Positions 18,043-25,879 of a stretch of DNA of 64,000 bases are shown in pieces. How positions within the stretch are numbered: the stretch's first letter is position 1; the number at the start of each line of letters is the position of its first letter. A model generated the notes under the pieces. The model worked only from the letters and a program-made list of their open reading frames with translations, was not told the DNA's origin and made no database searches. This DNA comes from Caproicibacter sp002399225 (GTDB taxonomy: Bacteria > Bacillota > Clostridia > Oscillospirales > Acutalibacteraceae). Location of the stretch: the NCBI GenBank assembly GCA_036756705.1, contig DAIOKN010000008.1, forward strand, positions 1-64,000, written 5' to 3'. A program made the position numbers and the translations under genes.

Positions 18043-19401
18043 ATGAAAAAAAAGCTAGCATCCCTGTTTTCCATTCTGGTTGTCTGCTGCGTCCTTTTAA
18101 CCGCCGCGCCAGCCCACGCCGCTAATTATTCCATTGGTTTCACCCCGGCCTGTTCGGCGATTGAACTGGTCAATCTGGACACCGGCACCGTCGTTTACCA
18201 GAAAAATGCAAACACCCGAAGGGAGCCGGCTTCCCTGACCAAGATTATGACCTATGTGGTGGTCAGCAAGCATGTGAAAGACTTGCAGGGCACCCAGGTC
18301 ACCGTTTCGAAAAGAGTGATCGACCAGTTGCTGGGCACGGGCAGTTCCATGTCAAACATCAAGATCGGCGATGTGATGACGGTCTATCAGCTTTTAAACT
18401 GCATGATGGTCCCCTCCGGAAACGATGCGGCAATGGTGCTGGCAGATTACGTCGGCGGCGGAAGTATAGACAAATTTGTGGCAATGATGAACCAGGAAGC
18501 CAAGGCGCTGGGATGTACGGGGACCCACTTTGTCAATCCGCACGGCCTGCACAATAACGACCACTATACGACAGCCGCCGACCTGGTAAAGATCGCGCGC
18601 TGCGCCATGAGCCTGCCCTATTTCATGCAGGTTTGCTCCCAGACGAGGTATTCTTACACCCCTGTCGGCGGCCCGGATGCAGACAAGAAAATGCCGACCC
18701 TTTCCACGACGAATCTGCTCATCGACAAAAACGCACGGGGCGGAAAATACTATTATCAGTTTGCAAGGGGAATTAAAACCGGTCATACGGACCAGGCGGG
18801 TTATTGCCTGGTTTCGACTGCCTCCGCCTACGGCTACACCTACCTCTGCGTGACGCTCGGAGCCCCTTCGGTTTCTTCCAACGGCAAAGCGACAACCACG
18901 CGTGGAGAAATGACGGACAGCGCCAGTCTCTACCGCTGGGCTCTGAGAAATCTACAGTTGAAAAAAGTTGTCGGAACCGATCAGTCCCTCGGAGAGGTCA
19001 AGCTGAACTACGCCTGGCACAAGGACAGCCTGCTGCTGACCGCTGGAAAAAGCTATTCCGCAATCCTGCCGAAAGACGTTTCCGCCAGCAGCATCATCAT
19101 TGACAAAACGATTCCGGATCATGTGGATGCGCCCGTGAAAAAGGGGCAGACCGTCGGCAAGGCGACCCTGAAATACGCCGGTCAAACTCTAGCCACCATT
19201 AACCTGGTCGCATCGGAGTCCGTGGAGCGAAGCGAGATGCTGCACACGGTCGATGTGATCAAATCCATCTTCACCTCCGTCTGGTTTTTGGTGATCGTCA
19301 TCGTGATCGTTCTCCTTGTAGCAATCTATATTATTTTAACCTTAATTTACAACCGCAGAAGGAAAAATATGCGCAAGGTAAAAAAATACAGAAAAATGTA
19401 A
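18043..19401 (+). CDS. D-alanyl-D-alanine carboxypeptidase, DacF/PBP5 type
   Basis: A 452-residue low-molecular-weight penicillin-binding protein that trims the terminal D-Ala of peptidoglycan stem peptides. A signal peptide ends at AHA near residue 27. The active-site S64-L-T-K67, then S125-G-N, then K245-T-G are all present. A PBP5-like C-terminal beta domain follows at about 315-395, and a membrane helix near 408-432 with a basic tail anchors it outside the cell. It has an integral C-terminal helix instead of the usual amphipathic anchor, as in several clostridial DacF/DacB proteins. It converges on the ribosomal operon. Confidence 0.92.
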   Translation: MKKKLASLFSILVVCCVLLTAAPAHAANYSIGFTPACSAIELVNLDTGTVVYQKNANTRREPASLTKIMTYVVVSKHVKDLQGTQVTVSKRVIDQLLGTGSSMSNIKIGDVMTVYQLLNCMMVPSGNDAAMVLADYVGGGSIDKFVAMMNQEAKALGCTGTHFVNPHGLHNNDHYTTAADLVKIARCAMSLPYFMQVCSQTRYSYTPVGGPDADKKMPTLSTTNLLIDKNARGGKYYYQFARGIKTGHTDQAGYCLVSTASAYGYTYLCVTLGAPSVSSNGKATTTRGEMTDSASLYRWALRNLQLKKVVGTDQSLGEVKLNYAWHKDSLLLTAGKSYSAILPKDVSASSIIIDKTIPDHVDAPVKKGQTVGKATLKYAGQTLATINLVASESVERSEMLHTVDVIKSIFTSVWFLVIVIVIVLLVAIYIILTLIYNRRRKNMRKVKKYRKM

Positions 19402-19467
19402 CTCCTGTCTTTGCCGTCGTTTAGGAAAAACAGGGTGTAAACCCAGGGTGAAAATTTTTAAAAAGAA

Positions 19468-19509
19468 AATCGCCTCAATGAAATCCAAAAAGATTTCATT
19501 GAGGCGATT
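19468..19509 (-). terminator. Terminator of the ribosomal protein operon
   Basis: An 18-bp perfect stem (19468-19485 with 19492-19509, 6-base loop) is followed on the minus strand by TTTCTTTTT. It lies about 30 bases after rplL and could also stop dacF transcripts from the other side. Confidence 0.9.
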
Positions 19510-19539
19510 AATTTACCAAAAAAGGAAAACGAAAGGAAC

Positions 19540-19914
19540 TTACTTCAGTTCTACTTCCGCACCAACATCGGTGAGCTTTTTCTTCATGGTTTCCGCATCA
19601 TTTTTGGAAACGCCCTCTTTAATCGCCTTCGGGGCGCTGTCAACCAAATCTTTTGCATCTTTCAGGCCAAGACCGGTGATTTCGCGGACCGCCTTGATTA
19701 CCTGAATCTTTTGCTGACCAATGGACTTCAGGACAACATCAAATTCCGTCTTCTCTTCAGCAGGAGCAGCGGCAGCAGCCGGTGCAGCGGCAACAGCCAC
19801 CGGAGCGGCGGCGGAAACACCAAATTCATCTTCTAAGGCCTTAACAAGCTCAGAGAGTTCAAGAACCGTCAGGGACTTTACATCTTCAACCAGCTTTGCA
19901 ACTTTATCAGACAT
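19540..19914 (-). CDS. rplL: 50S ribosomal protein L7/L12
   Basis: A 124-residue stalk protein that recruits translation GTPases. An N-terminal dimerisation helix (VEDVKSLTVLELSELVKALE) is followed by an Ala/Pro-rich hinge at about residues 34-52. The globular C-terminal domain includes KIQVIKAVREITGLGLKDAKDLV. It is the last gene of the operon and is followed at once by a strong terminator. In most Firmicutes rpoB and rpoC continue downstream; here they do not. Confidence 0.98.
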   Translation of the reverse strand: MSDKVAKLVEDVKSLTVLELSELVKALEDEFGVSAAAPVAVAAAPAAAAAPAEEKTEFDVVLKSIGQQKIQVIKAVREITGLGLKDAKDLVDSAPKAIKEGVSKNDAETMKKKLTDVGAEVELK

Positions 19915-19944
19915 AAGAAAGGAACCTCCATATCAATATTTTTT

Positions 19945-20481
19945 TCAGGCAGTTTTCTGCTGTTTTTCGGCAATTGCATTCAGAGCAACCACCAAACCTT
20001 TGATCGTGCCGTTCAGCACGGTAACAAGACCGGTAATCGGCGCATTCAGGCCGCGCAGGACCTGAGCGACCAGCTGATCTTTCGGGGGTAGGGAAGCAAG
20101 GATATTAATCTCATCCACCGAAACGGATTTCCCATCGATAAAACCGGCCTTAATCTCAAAAGTATCGTTTTGATCAGCATACTTGGTAAGGATCTTGGCC
20201 GGCGCCACATAATCGTCAACATTAACGGCTAAAGCGGTCGGACCTTCCAGCACATCGTCCAGCCCTGTAATGCCCGCTTCCTTCAGCGCCAGACGTAAAA
20301 GCGTATTTTTTACCACTTTGTACTGGCTGCCGGATTCACGCATTTCCCTGCGGAGTTTTGTGTCGGCCTCCACCGTAATTCCCTTGTAATCGACAATCAC
20401 GCCCGTGTGGGCTGTTTTCAAACTTTCAGAGAGCTTGGTCACAGCCTGCTTTTTCTCTTCCAGGATCTTTTCACTTGGCAA
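19945..20481 (-). CDS. rplJ: 50S ribosomal protein L10
   Basis: A 178-residue protein that anchors L7/L12 dimers to 23S rRNA. The N-terminal rRNA-binding domain includes DYKGITVEADTKLRREMRE and VVKNTLLRLAL, and the C-terminal helix that binds L7/L12 closes the protein. Translation starts at a TTG preceded by GGAGGTGA. It has its own promoter and a structured leader, as expected for L10-mediated autoregulation. rplL follows after 30 bases. Confidence 0.98.
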   Translation of the reverse strand: MPSEKILEEKKQAVTKLSESLKTAHTGVIVDYKGITVEADTKLRREMRESGSQYKVVKNTLLRLALKEAGITGLDDVLEGPTALAVNVDDYVAPAKILTKYADQNDTFEIKAGFIDGKSVSVDEINILASLPPKDQLVAQVLRGLNAPITGLVTVLNGTIKGLVVALNAIAEKQQKTA

Positions 20482-20693
20482 ATAGACTCACCTCCATCTT
20501 GCTGCAAAAACTTCGGGGCACTACGCAAAAAGCCTTTTCCGCCGCCGCGGAAAAGGCTTTCAACACACAAATGCATCTGAACCTTATTCTCGGCAGGCTG
20601 AAAAACTCCAATTATGCATACTGCACCTACTGTCTTCGAATAAAAAACCCTATTGTTTTAGATTATTATATCAGAAAAATCAGGAAATGTCAA
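20482..20693 (-). promoter_or_regulatory. rplJ-rplL promoter and L10 leader with attenuator-like hairpin
   Basis: On the minus strand TTGACA (complement of 20688-20693), 17 bases and TATAAT (complement of 20665-20670) form a consensus promoter overlapping the rplA stop region. The leader of about 175 bases contains a 13-bp stem (20529-20541 with 20548-20560) followed by five Ts, ahead of the rplJ ribosome binding site. Such leaders bind L10 (often with L12) for autogenous control. The hairpin suggests transcriptional attenuation in addition. Confidence 0.75.
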
Positions 20694-20700
20694 TTGGAAA

Positions 20701-21396
20701 TCAAGCGCCTAATTTGTTCGCATTGATCTTAATGCCAGGGCCCATCGTGGATGCAACGACGCAGGATTTAATATACTGCCCTTTCGCTGCTGCCGGTTTC
20801 GCCTTGACGATTGCGCCGAGCAGGGCATTAAAGTTTTCAACCAGTTTCTCTTTTCCGAAAGATATTTTGCCGATCACGCAGTGGATAATATTGGACTTGT
20901 CCAGCCGGTACTCAATTTTACCGGCTTTCGCTTCGGCGATAGCCTTGCCGACTTCCCTAGTCACCGTACCCGCCTTCGGGTTTGGCATCAGACCGCGGGG
21001 GCCGAGAATTTTACCGAGGCGCCCGACCTGGCCCATCATATCGGGTGTTGTGATCAGAACGTCAAAGTCCATCCAGTTTTCACTCTGAATTTTCTTGATA
21101 TAGTCCTCTGCGCCTACATAATTGGCACCGGCTTCTTCGGCTTCCTTTGCCGAGTCGCCTTTGCACAGCGCAAGGACTTTCACCGCTTTGCCGGTTCCAT
21201 TCGGAAGGACGATGGCGCCGCGGACCTGCTGATCCGCATGGCGGCTGTCCACGCCGAGCTTGACATGAACTTCAACGCTTTCGTCAAATTTAGCCGTCCC
21301 GGTCTTGACGCACAGGTCAAGAGCCTCTTCGGCATCATAAAGATTGGAATGGTCAATCAGCTTTACGCTGTTGTTGTATTTTTTTCCGTGTTTCAT
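20701..21396 (-). CDS. rplA: 50S ribosomal protein L1
   Basis: A 231-residue primary rRNA-binding protein of the L1 stalk. The family core includes KFDESVEVHVKLGVD, RGAIVLPNGTGK and the interdomain segment GKILGPRGLMPNPKAGTV. L1 commonly represses its own operon by binding the rplK mRNA leader. GGGAGG precedes the start, and the gene is co-transcribed with rplK 62 bases upstream. Confidence 0.98.
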   Translation of the reverse strand: MKHGKKYNNSVKLIDHSNLYDAEEALDLCVKTGTAKFDESVEVHVKLGVDSRHADQQVRGAIVLPNGTGKAVKVLALCKGDSAKEAEEAGANYVGAEDYIKKIQSENWMDFDVLITTPDMMGQVGRLGKILGPRGLMPNPKAGTVTREVGKAIAEAKAGKIEYRLDKSNIIHCVIGKISFGKEKLVENFNALLGAIVKAKPAAAKGQYIKSCVVASTMGPGIKINANKLGA

Positions 21397-21458
21397 TGGT
21401 TTTCCTCCCTGTGAAGTGGTAAAATCGGATTCCTAGTTCCTCCCACCCGGGCTTCGGT

Positions 21459-21884
21459 TCAGTCCGCGACTTCCACGCCCATACTGCGCGCGGTTCCGGC
21501 GACCATACTCATAGCCGTCTCAATGGAAGCGGCATTCAGATCGGGCATTTTGGTCTCGGCGATTTTGCGGATCTGCTCACGGGTAATTTTAGCCACCTTG
21601 GTCTTGTTCGGCTCACCGGAAGCCTTTTCGATCCCGCAGGCTTTTTTGATCAGGACTGCGGCAGGCGGCGTTTTCGTAATAAACGTAAACGAACGATCAG
21701 CATAGACTGTGATGATCACCGGGATGATCATGCCGGCCTGACTTTTGGTCCGTTCATTAAATTCTTTTGTAAACGCCATGATATTGACGCCGTGCTGGCC
21801 AAGCGCAGGGCCAACCGGTGGTGCCGGCGTAGCTTTGCCAGCAGGTATTTGGAGCTTGATGAAGCCCGTAACCTTTTGAGCCAT
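21459..21884 (-). CDS. rplK: 50S ribosomal protein L11
   Basis: A 141-residue protein of the GTPase-associated centre. It has the Pro-rich GKATPAPPVGPALGQHGVNI near the N-terminus and the C-terminal rRNA-binding domain ending in AGTARSMGVEV. It binds the 1070 region of 23S rRNA and takes part in the stringent response. GGAGGTG precedes the start. The gap of about 110 bases to nusG contains GC-rich hairpins and could hold an L1 binding site. Confidence 0.98.
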   Translation of the reverse strand: MAQKVTGFIKLQIPAGKATPAPPVGPALGQHGVNIMAFTKEFNERTKSQAGMIIPVIITVYADRSFTFITKTPPAAVLIKKACGIEKASGEPNKTKVAKITREQIRKIAETKMPDLNAASIETAMSMVAGTARSMGVEVAD

Positions 21885-21994
21885 TTTTACTGCACCTCCA
21901 AAATTGTGGTCGATGGCGGAGCGGTCAAGCCGCTCCTCCCACAGGGGCGCTGCCCCTCATAACAGGCGGAAATTCCGCTTATTACCAAAATGAA

Positions 21995-22516
21995 TCATTC
22001 CATTGCCTGAGCCTGGTTCAGCTCAAGCTCCACCGGGGTCTCGCGCCCAAACATAGAAACCGTCACGCGCACCCGGTTCTTTTCCTTGTCAACTTCTTCG
22101 ACGACACCGACAAACCCTTCGAGAGGCCCGTCGATAATCTGAACGGAATCGCCAACCTCGTAGGAAACCTCAATCTCTTTTTTCTCGACACCAAGCCTTG
22201 CCACTTCCTCGTCGGTCAGAGGGATCGGCTTGGAAGAAGGACCCACAAACCCGGTGCAGCCGCGGATATTCCGCACCACATACCAGGACTCGTCGGTCAA
22301 AACCATTTTTACAAGGACATAGCCGGGGAAAATTTTCCGTTCCACTTCCCGTTTCTTGTCATCCTTGATCTCGGTGACGGTCTCGGTTGGGACCAGGATC
22401 TGTTGAATCAGGTCGTGAAGCTGCCGGTTTTCCACCGTCTTTTCAAGATTGGAGGCCACCTTGTTTTCATAGCCGGAGTAGGTATGGATCACATACCATT
22501 TTGCTTCTTCTGGCAA
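21995..22516 (-). CDS. nusG: Transcription elongation/antitermination factor NusG
   Basis: A 173-residue protein with an N-terminal NGN domain (KWYVIHTYSGYENKVASNLE to RNIRGCTGFVG) that binds RNA polymerase. The C-terminal KOW domain (GDSVQIIDGPLEGFVGVVEE) contacts S10 or Rho. Translation starts at a TTG behind GGAGGGG. It follows secE as in most bacteria. Confidence 0.98.
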   Translation of the reverse strand: MPEEAKWYVIHTYSGYENKVASNLEKTVENRQLHDLIQQILVPTETVTEIKDDKKREVERKIFPGYVLVKMVLTDESWYVVRNIRGCTGFVGPSSKPIPLTDEEVARLGVEKKEIEVSYEVGDSVQIIDGPLEGFVGVVEEVDKEKNRVRVTVSMFGRETPVELELNQAQAME

Positions 22517-22560
22517 AGAAAACCCCTCCGCTTCTTCTCATTACTTTTCGACATTCCCGG

Positions 22561-22797
22561 TCAGCCTGCAACATTCATAATCAACCCGAGTAGGTTGACC
22601 AGCAGCGTATCCAGCCCGAAAACGAACAATCCAATTACGATAATGGTGGCCAGCACGACACCGGTGTTTCGAAACACCGACTGAGGAGTAGGCCAAACCA
22701 TCTTCTTGGCTTCGCTCTTTGTCTCACGAAAAAATTTTGAAATACTTTTGCCCATTTTGGCAAAAATGTTTTCTTTCTTTCCGCTTTTATCGGCCAT
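22561..22797 (-). CDS. secE: Preprotein translocase subunit SecE
   Basis: A 78-residue single-helix SecE that stabilises SecY. An amphipathic cytoplasmic segment (SISKFFRETKSEAKKMVWPT) leads into the membrane helix at about residues 48-75. It lies between rpmG and nusG, the classical order. Confidence 0.97.
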   Translation of the reverse strand: MADKSGKKENIFAKMGKSISKFFRETKSEAKKMVWPTPQSVFRNTGVVLATIIVIGLFVFGLDTLLVNLLGLIMNVAG

Positions 22798-22820
22798 AGT
22801 TTTTTGTCCCTCCGTCCGGA

Positions 22821-22970
22821 TTACTTCGTCTCTCTGTGAAGCGTGTGTTTCTTGCAGAATCTGCAGTATTTGCGCATCTCGAGCCTGTCCGGATCATTCT
22901 TTTTGTTCTTCATGGTATCATAGTTGCGCTGTTTACATTCTGTGCAGGCTAATGTAACCTTTGTTCTCAT
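22821..22970 (-). CDS. rpmG: 50S ribosomal protein L33
   Basis: The 49-residue product begins MRTKVTLACTECKQRNYDT and ends HTLHRETK. It keeps two CxxC pairs (ACTEC and YCRFCKK), so it is the zinc-binding form of L33. GGAGGTG precedes the ATG at 22970. The open frame extends further upstream, but that part has no L33 similarity. It is the first gene of the operon. Confidence 0.96.
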   Translation of the reverse strand: MRTKVTLACTECKQRNYDTMKNKKNDPDRLEMRKYCRFCKKHTLHRETK

Positions 22971-23081
22971 AACGGCACCTCCCGCTGTACGGAAAAAATT
23001 TTTGAGCCTCTTTGAAAAAGGACTCGGCCTCCCTCGCCGTAAACGGGCACAAAAAAATAGCCCCTTTATCGAGGTAGTGCT

Positions 23082-23110
23082 ATTATAATACATTGTCGCT
23101 GTTCTGTCAA
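23082..23110 (-). promoter_or_regulatory. Sigma-A promoter of rpmG-secE-nusG-rplKA
   Basis: On the minus strand TTGACA (complement of 23105-23110), 17 bases and TATAAT (complement of 23082-23087) form a perfect consensus promoter about 110 bases before rpmG. Confidence 0.9.
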
Positions 23111-23191
23111 GTTTTTAGTCGCAATTTTTAATATTTTTACAAAATTTACAAGTTCTTACTTTTTGGCTTTCGCCGGCAGCCCGCCAAAAAG

Positions 23192-23992
23192 TCAGCGGTC
23201 CAGCAAAGTGTCCGCTCTCACTTTTTTCTTCTTTTTTTGCTTTTCCGGCTTAACTTTCTTCCCCTTCATCTTCAGAGCTGCCTTGTAACTTGGCAGCAGT
23301 TCTTCACTCAACTGGGAGCGCACGGTTTCGACGCCTTTCTCCCCTTTAAGCCCATCTAAAAGCACGATCGTGATGATAGAGCGCACATCCATGTCTCCCG
23401 AAACGTACATGTCGTTGAACAATTGACAGCAGCGCGTAACGCGGCTTTTTTCCGCCGGGTTATTGATGAGGGCGTTGATTTTCGGAAGCAGATGCTCCCT
23501 GGCAAATGTGACGGCGCGGAGATCGCCGTAGGTGGCTCTTTCCTCGTTCAGCTCTTCTTTCAGCTCCGGGAACACCCCGACAAAGCGGTTGAAAAAGAAC
23601 AGCGGGTCCACGTTGTTGTCGTCGTCCTTCTTGCGCTTTTTGCGCGTCTTCATCGCCGCCGTCTGCTTTGGGCCTGTCAGAGTCTCTTCAAAATCTTCGA
23701 CAATGCTCTTCGCCTGATCCGGGGTGTCGGTTTCCGGATCGTAAAGCCACATGGAAAGGTTTTTCCATGTGCCGTTCGGTTTTCCATCGTCCACACCGCA
23801 GGTCCGCAGGGAAAACCGCTTGTTATCCTCCTGGTACAGAACGCTGTAGGCGGCCGATTCGCCAAGGAACTGCGCCTCACGCTCTTTTTCTTTTGCCTCG
23901 GCTGCCTCGGCTTCCGTTCTGCGGTATCCCAGGCCGCTCAGCGCATTTTCTACCCCGCCGGCCACCATTTCAAATACTTTTCGATCCATCAT
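23192..23992 (-). CDS. Charged cytosolic protein of unknown function
   Basis: A 266-residue protein with no signal peptide or membrane segment. Residues 1-50 are rich in Ala and Glu. A middle part contains SLRTCGVDDGKPNGTWKNLS and LYDPETDTPDQAKSIVEDF. A Lys/Asp-rich stretch (KTRKKRKKDDDNN) near residues 115-128 leads into a helical region with a likely conserved AREHLLPKINALI and RVTRCCQLFNDMYVSGD. The tail is extremely basic (KPEKQKKKKKVRA), which suggests nucleic acid or ribosome contact. I do not recognise the family. AGGAG precedes two in-frame ATGs (23992 and 23989). Confidence 0.75.
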   Translation of the reverse strand: MMDRKVFEMVAGGVENALSGLGYRRTEAEAAEAKEKEREAQFLGESAAYSVLYQEDNKRFSLRTCGVDDGKPNGTWKNLSMWLYDPETDTPDQAKSIVEDFEETLTGPKQTAAMKTRKKRKKDDDNNVDPLFFFNRFVGVFPELKEELNEERATYGDLRAVTFAREHLLPKINALINNPAEKSRVTRCCQLFNDMYVSGDMDVRSIITIVLLDGLKGEKGVETVRSQLSEELLPSYKAALKMKGKKVKPEKQKKKKKVRADTLLDR

Positions 23993-24076
23993 AATGGTTT
24001 GCTCACTCCTGGCTGATTATCAACATTGTTGAAACATTCCGTTCCATTTTTTGTTCATAGGCAGTAATTATACTAA

Positions 24077-24105
24077 ATTATACTACATAAACATTTTTTT
24101 GTCAC
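24077..24105 (-). promoter_or_regulatory. Promoter of the charged unknown gene
   Basis: On the minus strand GTGACA (complement of 24100-24105), 17 bases and TATAAT (complement of 24077-24082) sit about 85 bases before the start codon. Confidence 0.65.
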
Positions 24106-24144
24106 CATACATTTTTACCGCCGGATATTTCCTGGAAGAAGCGA

Positions 24145-24173
24145 TTGCGCGTGCTGCGGCGTTGTGCTATGAT
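24145..24173 (+). promoter_or_regulatory. Promoter of the D-Ala ligase gene
   Basis: TTGCGC at 24145-24150, 17 bases and TATGAT at 24168-24173 form a moderate sigma-A site about 110 bases before the start. Confidence 0.5.
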
Positions 24174-24282
24174 ATGTATTTGTAGTATTCTGTATTGAAT
24201 TCTGATTGAATCAAATTTTTTTCCTTGTAAAAAAGGCGCTCTCAGCCACTGCAAAAGCAGGTGCTGCAATGGAGGATGAAAG

Positions 24283-25344
24283 ATGAATCGAAAAAAAATC
24301 GCCGTTCTGTTCGGGGGCCGTTCCCCGGAACACGAAGTGTCCCTCGCTTCCGCCTATTCCGTCTTAAACAATCTGTCAAACGAAAAATATGAAATTTACC
24401 GCATCGGAATCACCAAAGCGGGGCGGTGGTATCTTTACGACGGCCCGCTGAATGCGATTCCGGACGGCCGCTGGGAGCAAAGCCTCCAAAAGCGCCCCGC
24501 CTTTCTGTCACCCGACTGTGCCGCGGGCGGGATTCTTGTCTCGGAGAAAGACGGCCTGAAAATTCTGCCGGTCGACTGCGTTTTTCCCGTACTTCACGGC
24601 AAGAACGGGGAAGACGGAAGCATTCAAGGTCTTTTGCAGCTTTCCGGTCTTCCGTTCGTCGGCTGCGGAACCCTGAGTTCCGCCATCTGCATGGATAAAG
24701 CGGTCACGCATACGGTTCTGTCCGGCGTCGACATCAAACAGGCCTGCTACCTCTGGTTTTATTATCCGCGCTACCTGGAAAGCCCTGAAAAAATCCGCAT
24801 TAAAATCGGTGCCCGGCTCGGTTACCCCGTCTTTGTCAAACCGGCGGGTTCCGGGTCCTCCGTCGGCATCAGCCGCGTGAACGGGGAAGAAGAGCTTGAC
24901 GCCGCCATCCGGCTTGCCGCCACCGAAAGCGAGAAAATTCTTGTGGAAGAAGCCGTTTCCGGCCAGGAAGTCGAATGTGCGGTGCTGGGCAACGAAAAGC
25001 CGGAAGCCGCCTCCGCCGTCGGCGAAATTGCAGCTTCCGCCGCCTTTTATGATTACGATGATAAATACAAATCAGGAAAATCAAAATTATATATTCCCGC
25101 CCATCTGTCCGAAAAGGTTTCGCAGGAGCTGCGCTCCATCGCCGTTCGGGCCTACCGCATCCTGGGCTGCCGGGGGTTTGCCCGCGTTGATTTCTTTGTG
25201 CGCAACGGCACGGAGGTTCTTTTGAACGAGCTGAACACGATCCCCGGCTTTACCCCGATCAGCATGTACCCAAAGCTTTGGGAAGCTTCCGGGCTGCCGT
25301 ATGGGGATCTGCTGGACCGGCTGATCGGCCTGGCTCTGGAATGA
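24283..25344 (+). CDS. D-alanine--D-alanine (or D-serine) ligase
   Basis: A 353-residue ATP-grasp ligase making the D-Ala-D-Ala end of peptidoglycan precursors. It shows the opening AVLFGGRSPEHEVSLASA, then VFPVLHGKNGEDGSIQG, then GYPVFVKPAGSGSSVGI (ATP loop) and LNELNTIPGFT. The omega-loop region reads YDYDDKYKSGKSKLYIPA. The whole protein resembles the VanG-type ligase branch more than the Bacillus Ddl branch. No vanXY, vanT or vanR/S genes lie nearby, so a housekeeping D-Ala ligase is likely. D-Ser as second substrate cannot be excluded from sequence alone. Confidence 0.85.
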   Translation: MNRKKIAVLFGGRSPEHEVSLASAYSVLNNLSNEKYEIYRIGITKAGRWYLYDGPLNAIPDGRWEQSLQKRPAFLSPDCAAGGILVSEKDGLKILPVDCVFPVLHGKNGEDGSIQGLLQLSGLPFVGCGTLSSAICMDKAVTHTVLSGVDIKQACYLWFYYPRYLESPEKIRIKIGARLGYPVFVKPAGSGSSVGISRVNGEEELDAAIRLAATESEKILVEEAVSGQEVECAVLGNEKPEAASAVGEIAASAAFYDYDDKYKSGKSKLYIPAHLSEKVSQELRSIAVRAYRILGCRGFARVDFFVRNGTEVLLNELNTIPGFTPISMYPKLWEASGLPYGDLLDRLIGLALE

Positions 25345-25417
25345 GCCGTCCGCCAGCAGCAGACAGCCTTGCAACCGGGAGTCAGACCGGAATTCTATCA
25401 CGCTTAGGAGCTATGGA

Positions 25418-25879
25418 ATGCAGGAAAATTACTTAATCTCGATCAAGGGCCGCCAGAAAGTCGACGATGAAACCGGAGAAGTGGAATTAACTACTTTCGG
25501 TTCCTACGTCCGCCGGGGCGACAGCCGATACATCGTCTATAAAGAGTACACTTCAGAGGATAAAAACAAAACGCGCACGTCCATTCTGAAAATAGACGGG
25601 GGTAACAGGGTGACGCTGATGCGGGGCGGCGAAGACAGCACCCGCCTGATTTTAGAGCGCGGTAAGCGCCATCTGTGCCAGTACGACACCGAATACGGCA
25701 ACATGATGATCGGCGTCTTTACCAGCCGGGTGCAGTCCGAGCTGGACGATCTGGGCGGAAAGCTGGAAGTCAGCTACACGCTGGACATCAATTCGAGTTT
25801 ATCAAGTCAAAATGAAATTTTCATCACCATCAAGGAGGCAAACAACAAGGATGTCGAAATTAGCGCTTCAGGCAACTGA
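25418..25879 (+). CDS. DUF1934 (YwiB-family) beta-barrel protein
   Basis: The 153-residue product matches the DUF1934/YwiB family of small calycin-like beta-barrels. The order is ISIKGRQKVDDETGEVELTT, then a YIVYKEYTSE segment, then LKIDGGNRVTLMRGGE and an alternating beta-strand C-terminal half. The biochemical function is unknown. Its gene is almost always directly before argS, as here, where the coding regions overlap by 29 bases. This suggests translational coupling and a possible link to tRNA charging or arginine. Confidence 0.85.
   Translation: MQENYLISIKGRQKVDDETGEVELTTFGSYVRRGDSRYIVYKEYTSEDKNKTRTSILKIDGGNRVTLMRGGEDSTRLILERGKRHLCQYDTEYGNMMIGVFTSRVQSELDDLGGKLEVSYTLDINSSLSSQNEIFITIKEANNKDVEISASGN

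Noticed and set aside
24283..25344. A vancomycin-resistance cluster
   Set aside because: Only the ligase resembles VanG; no vanXY, vanT, vanW or two-component genes are present in the flanking sequence.
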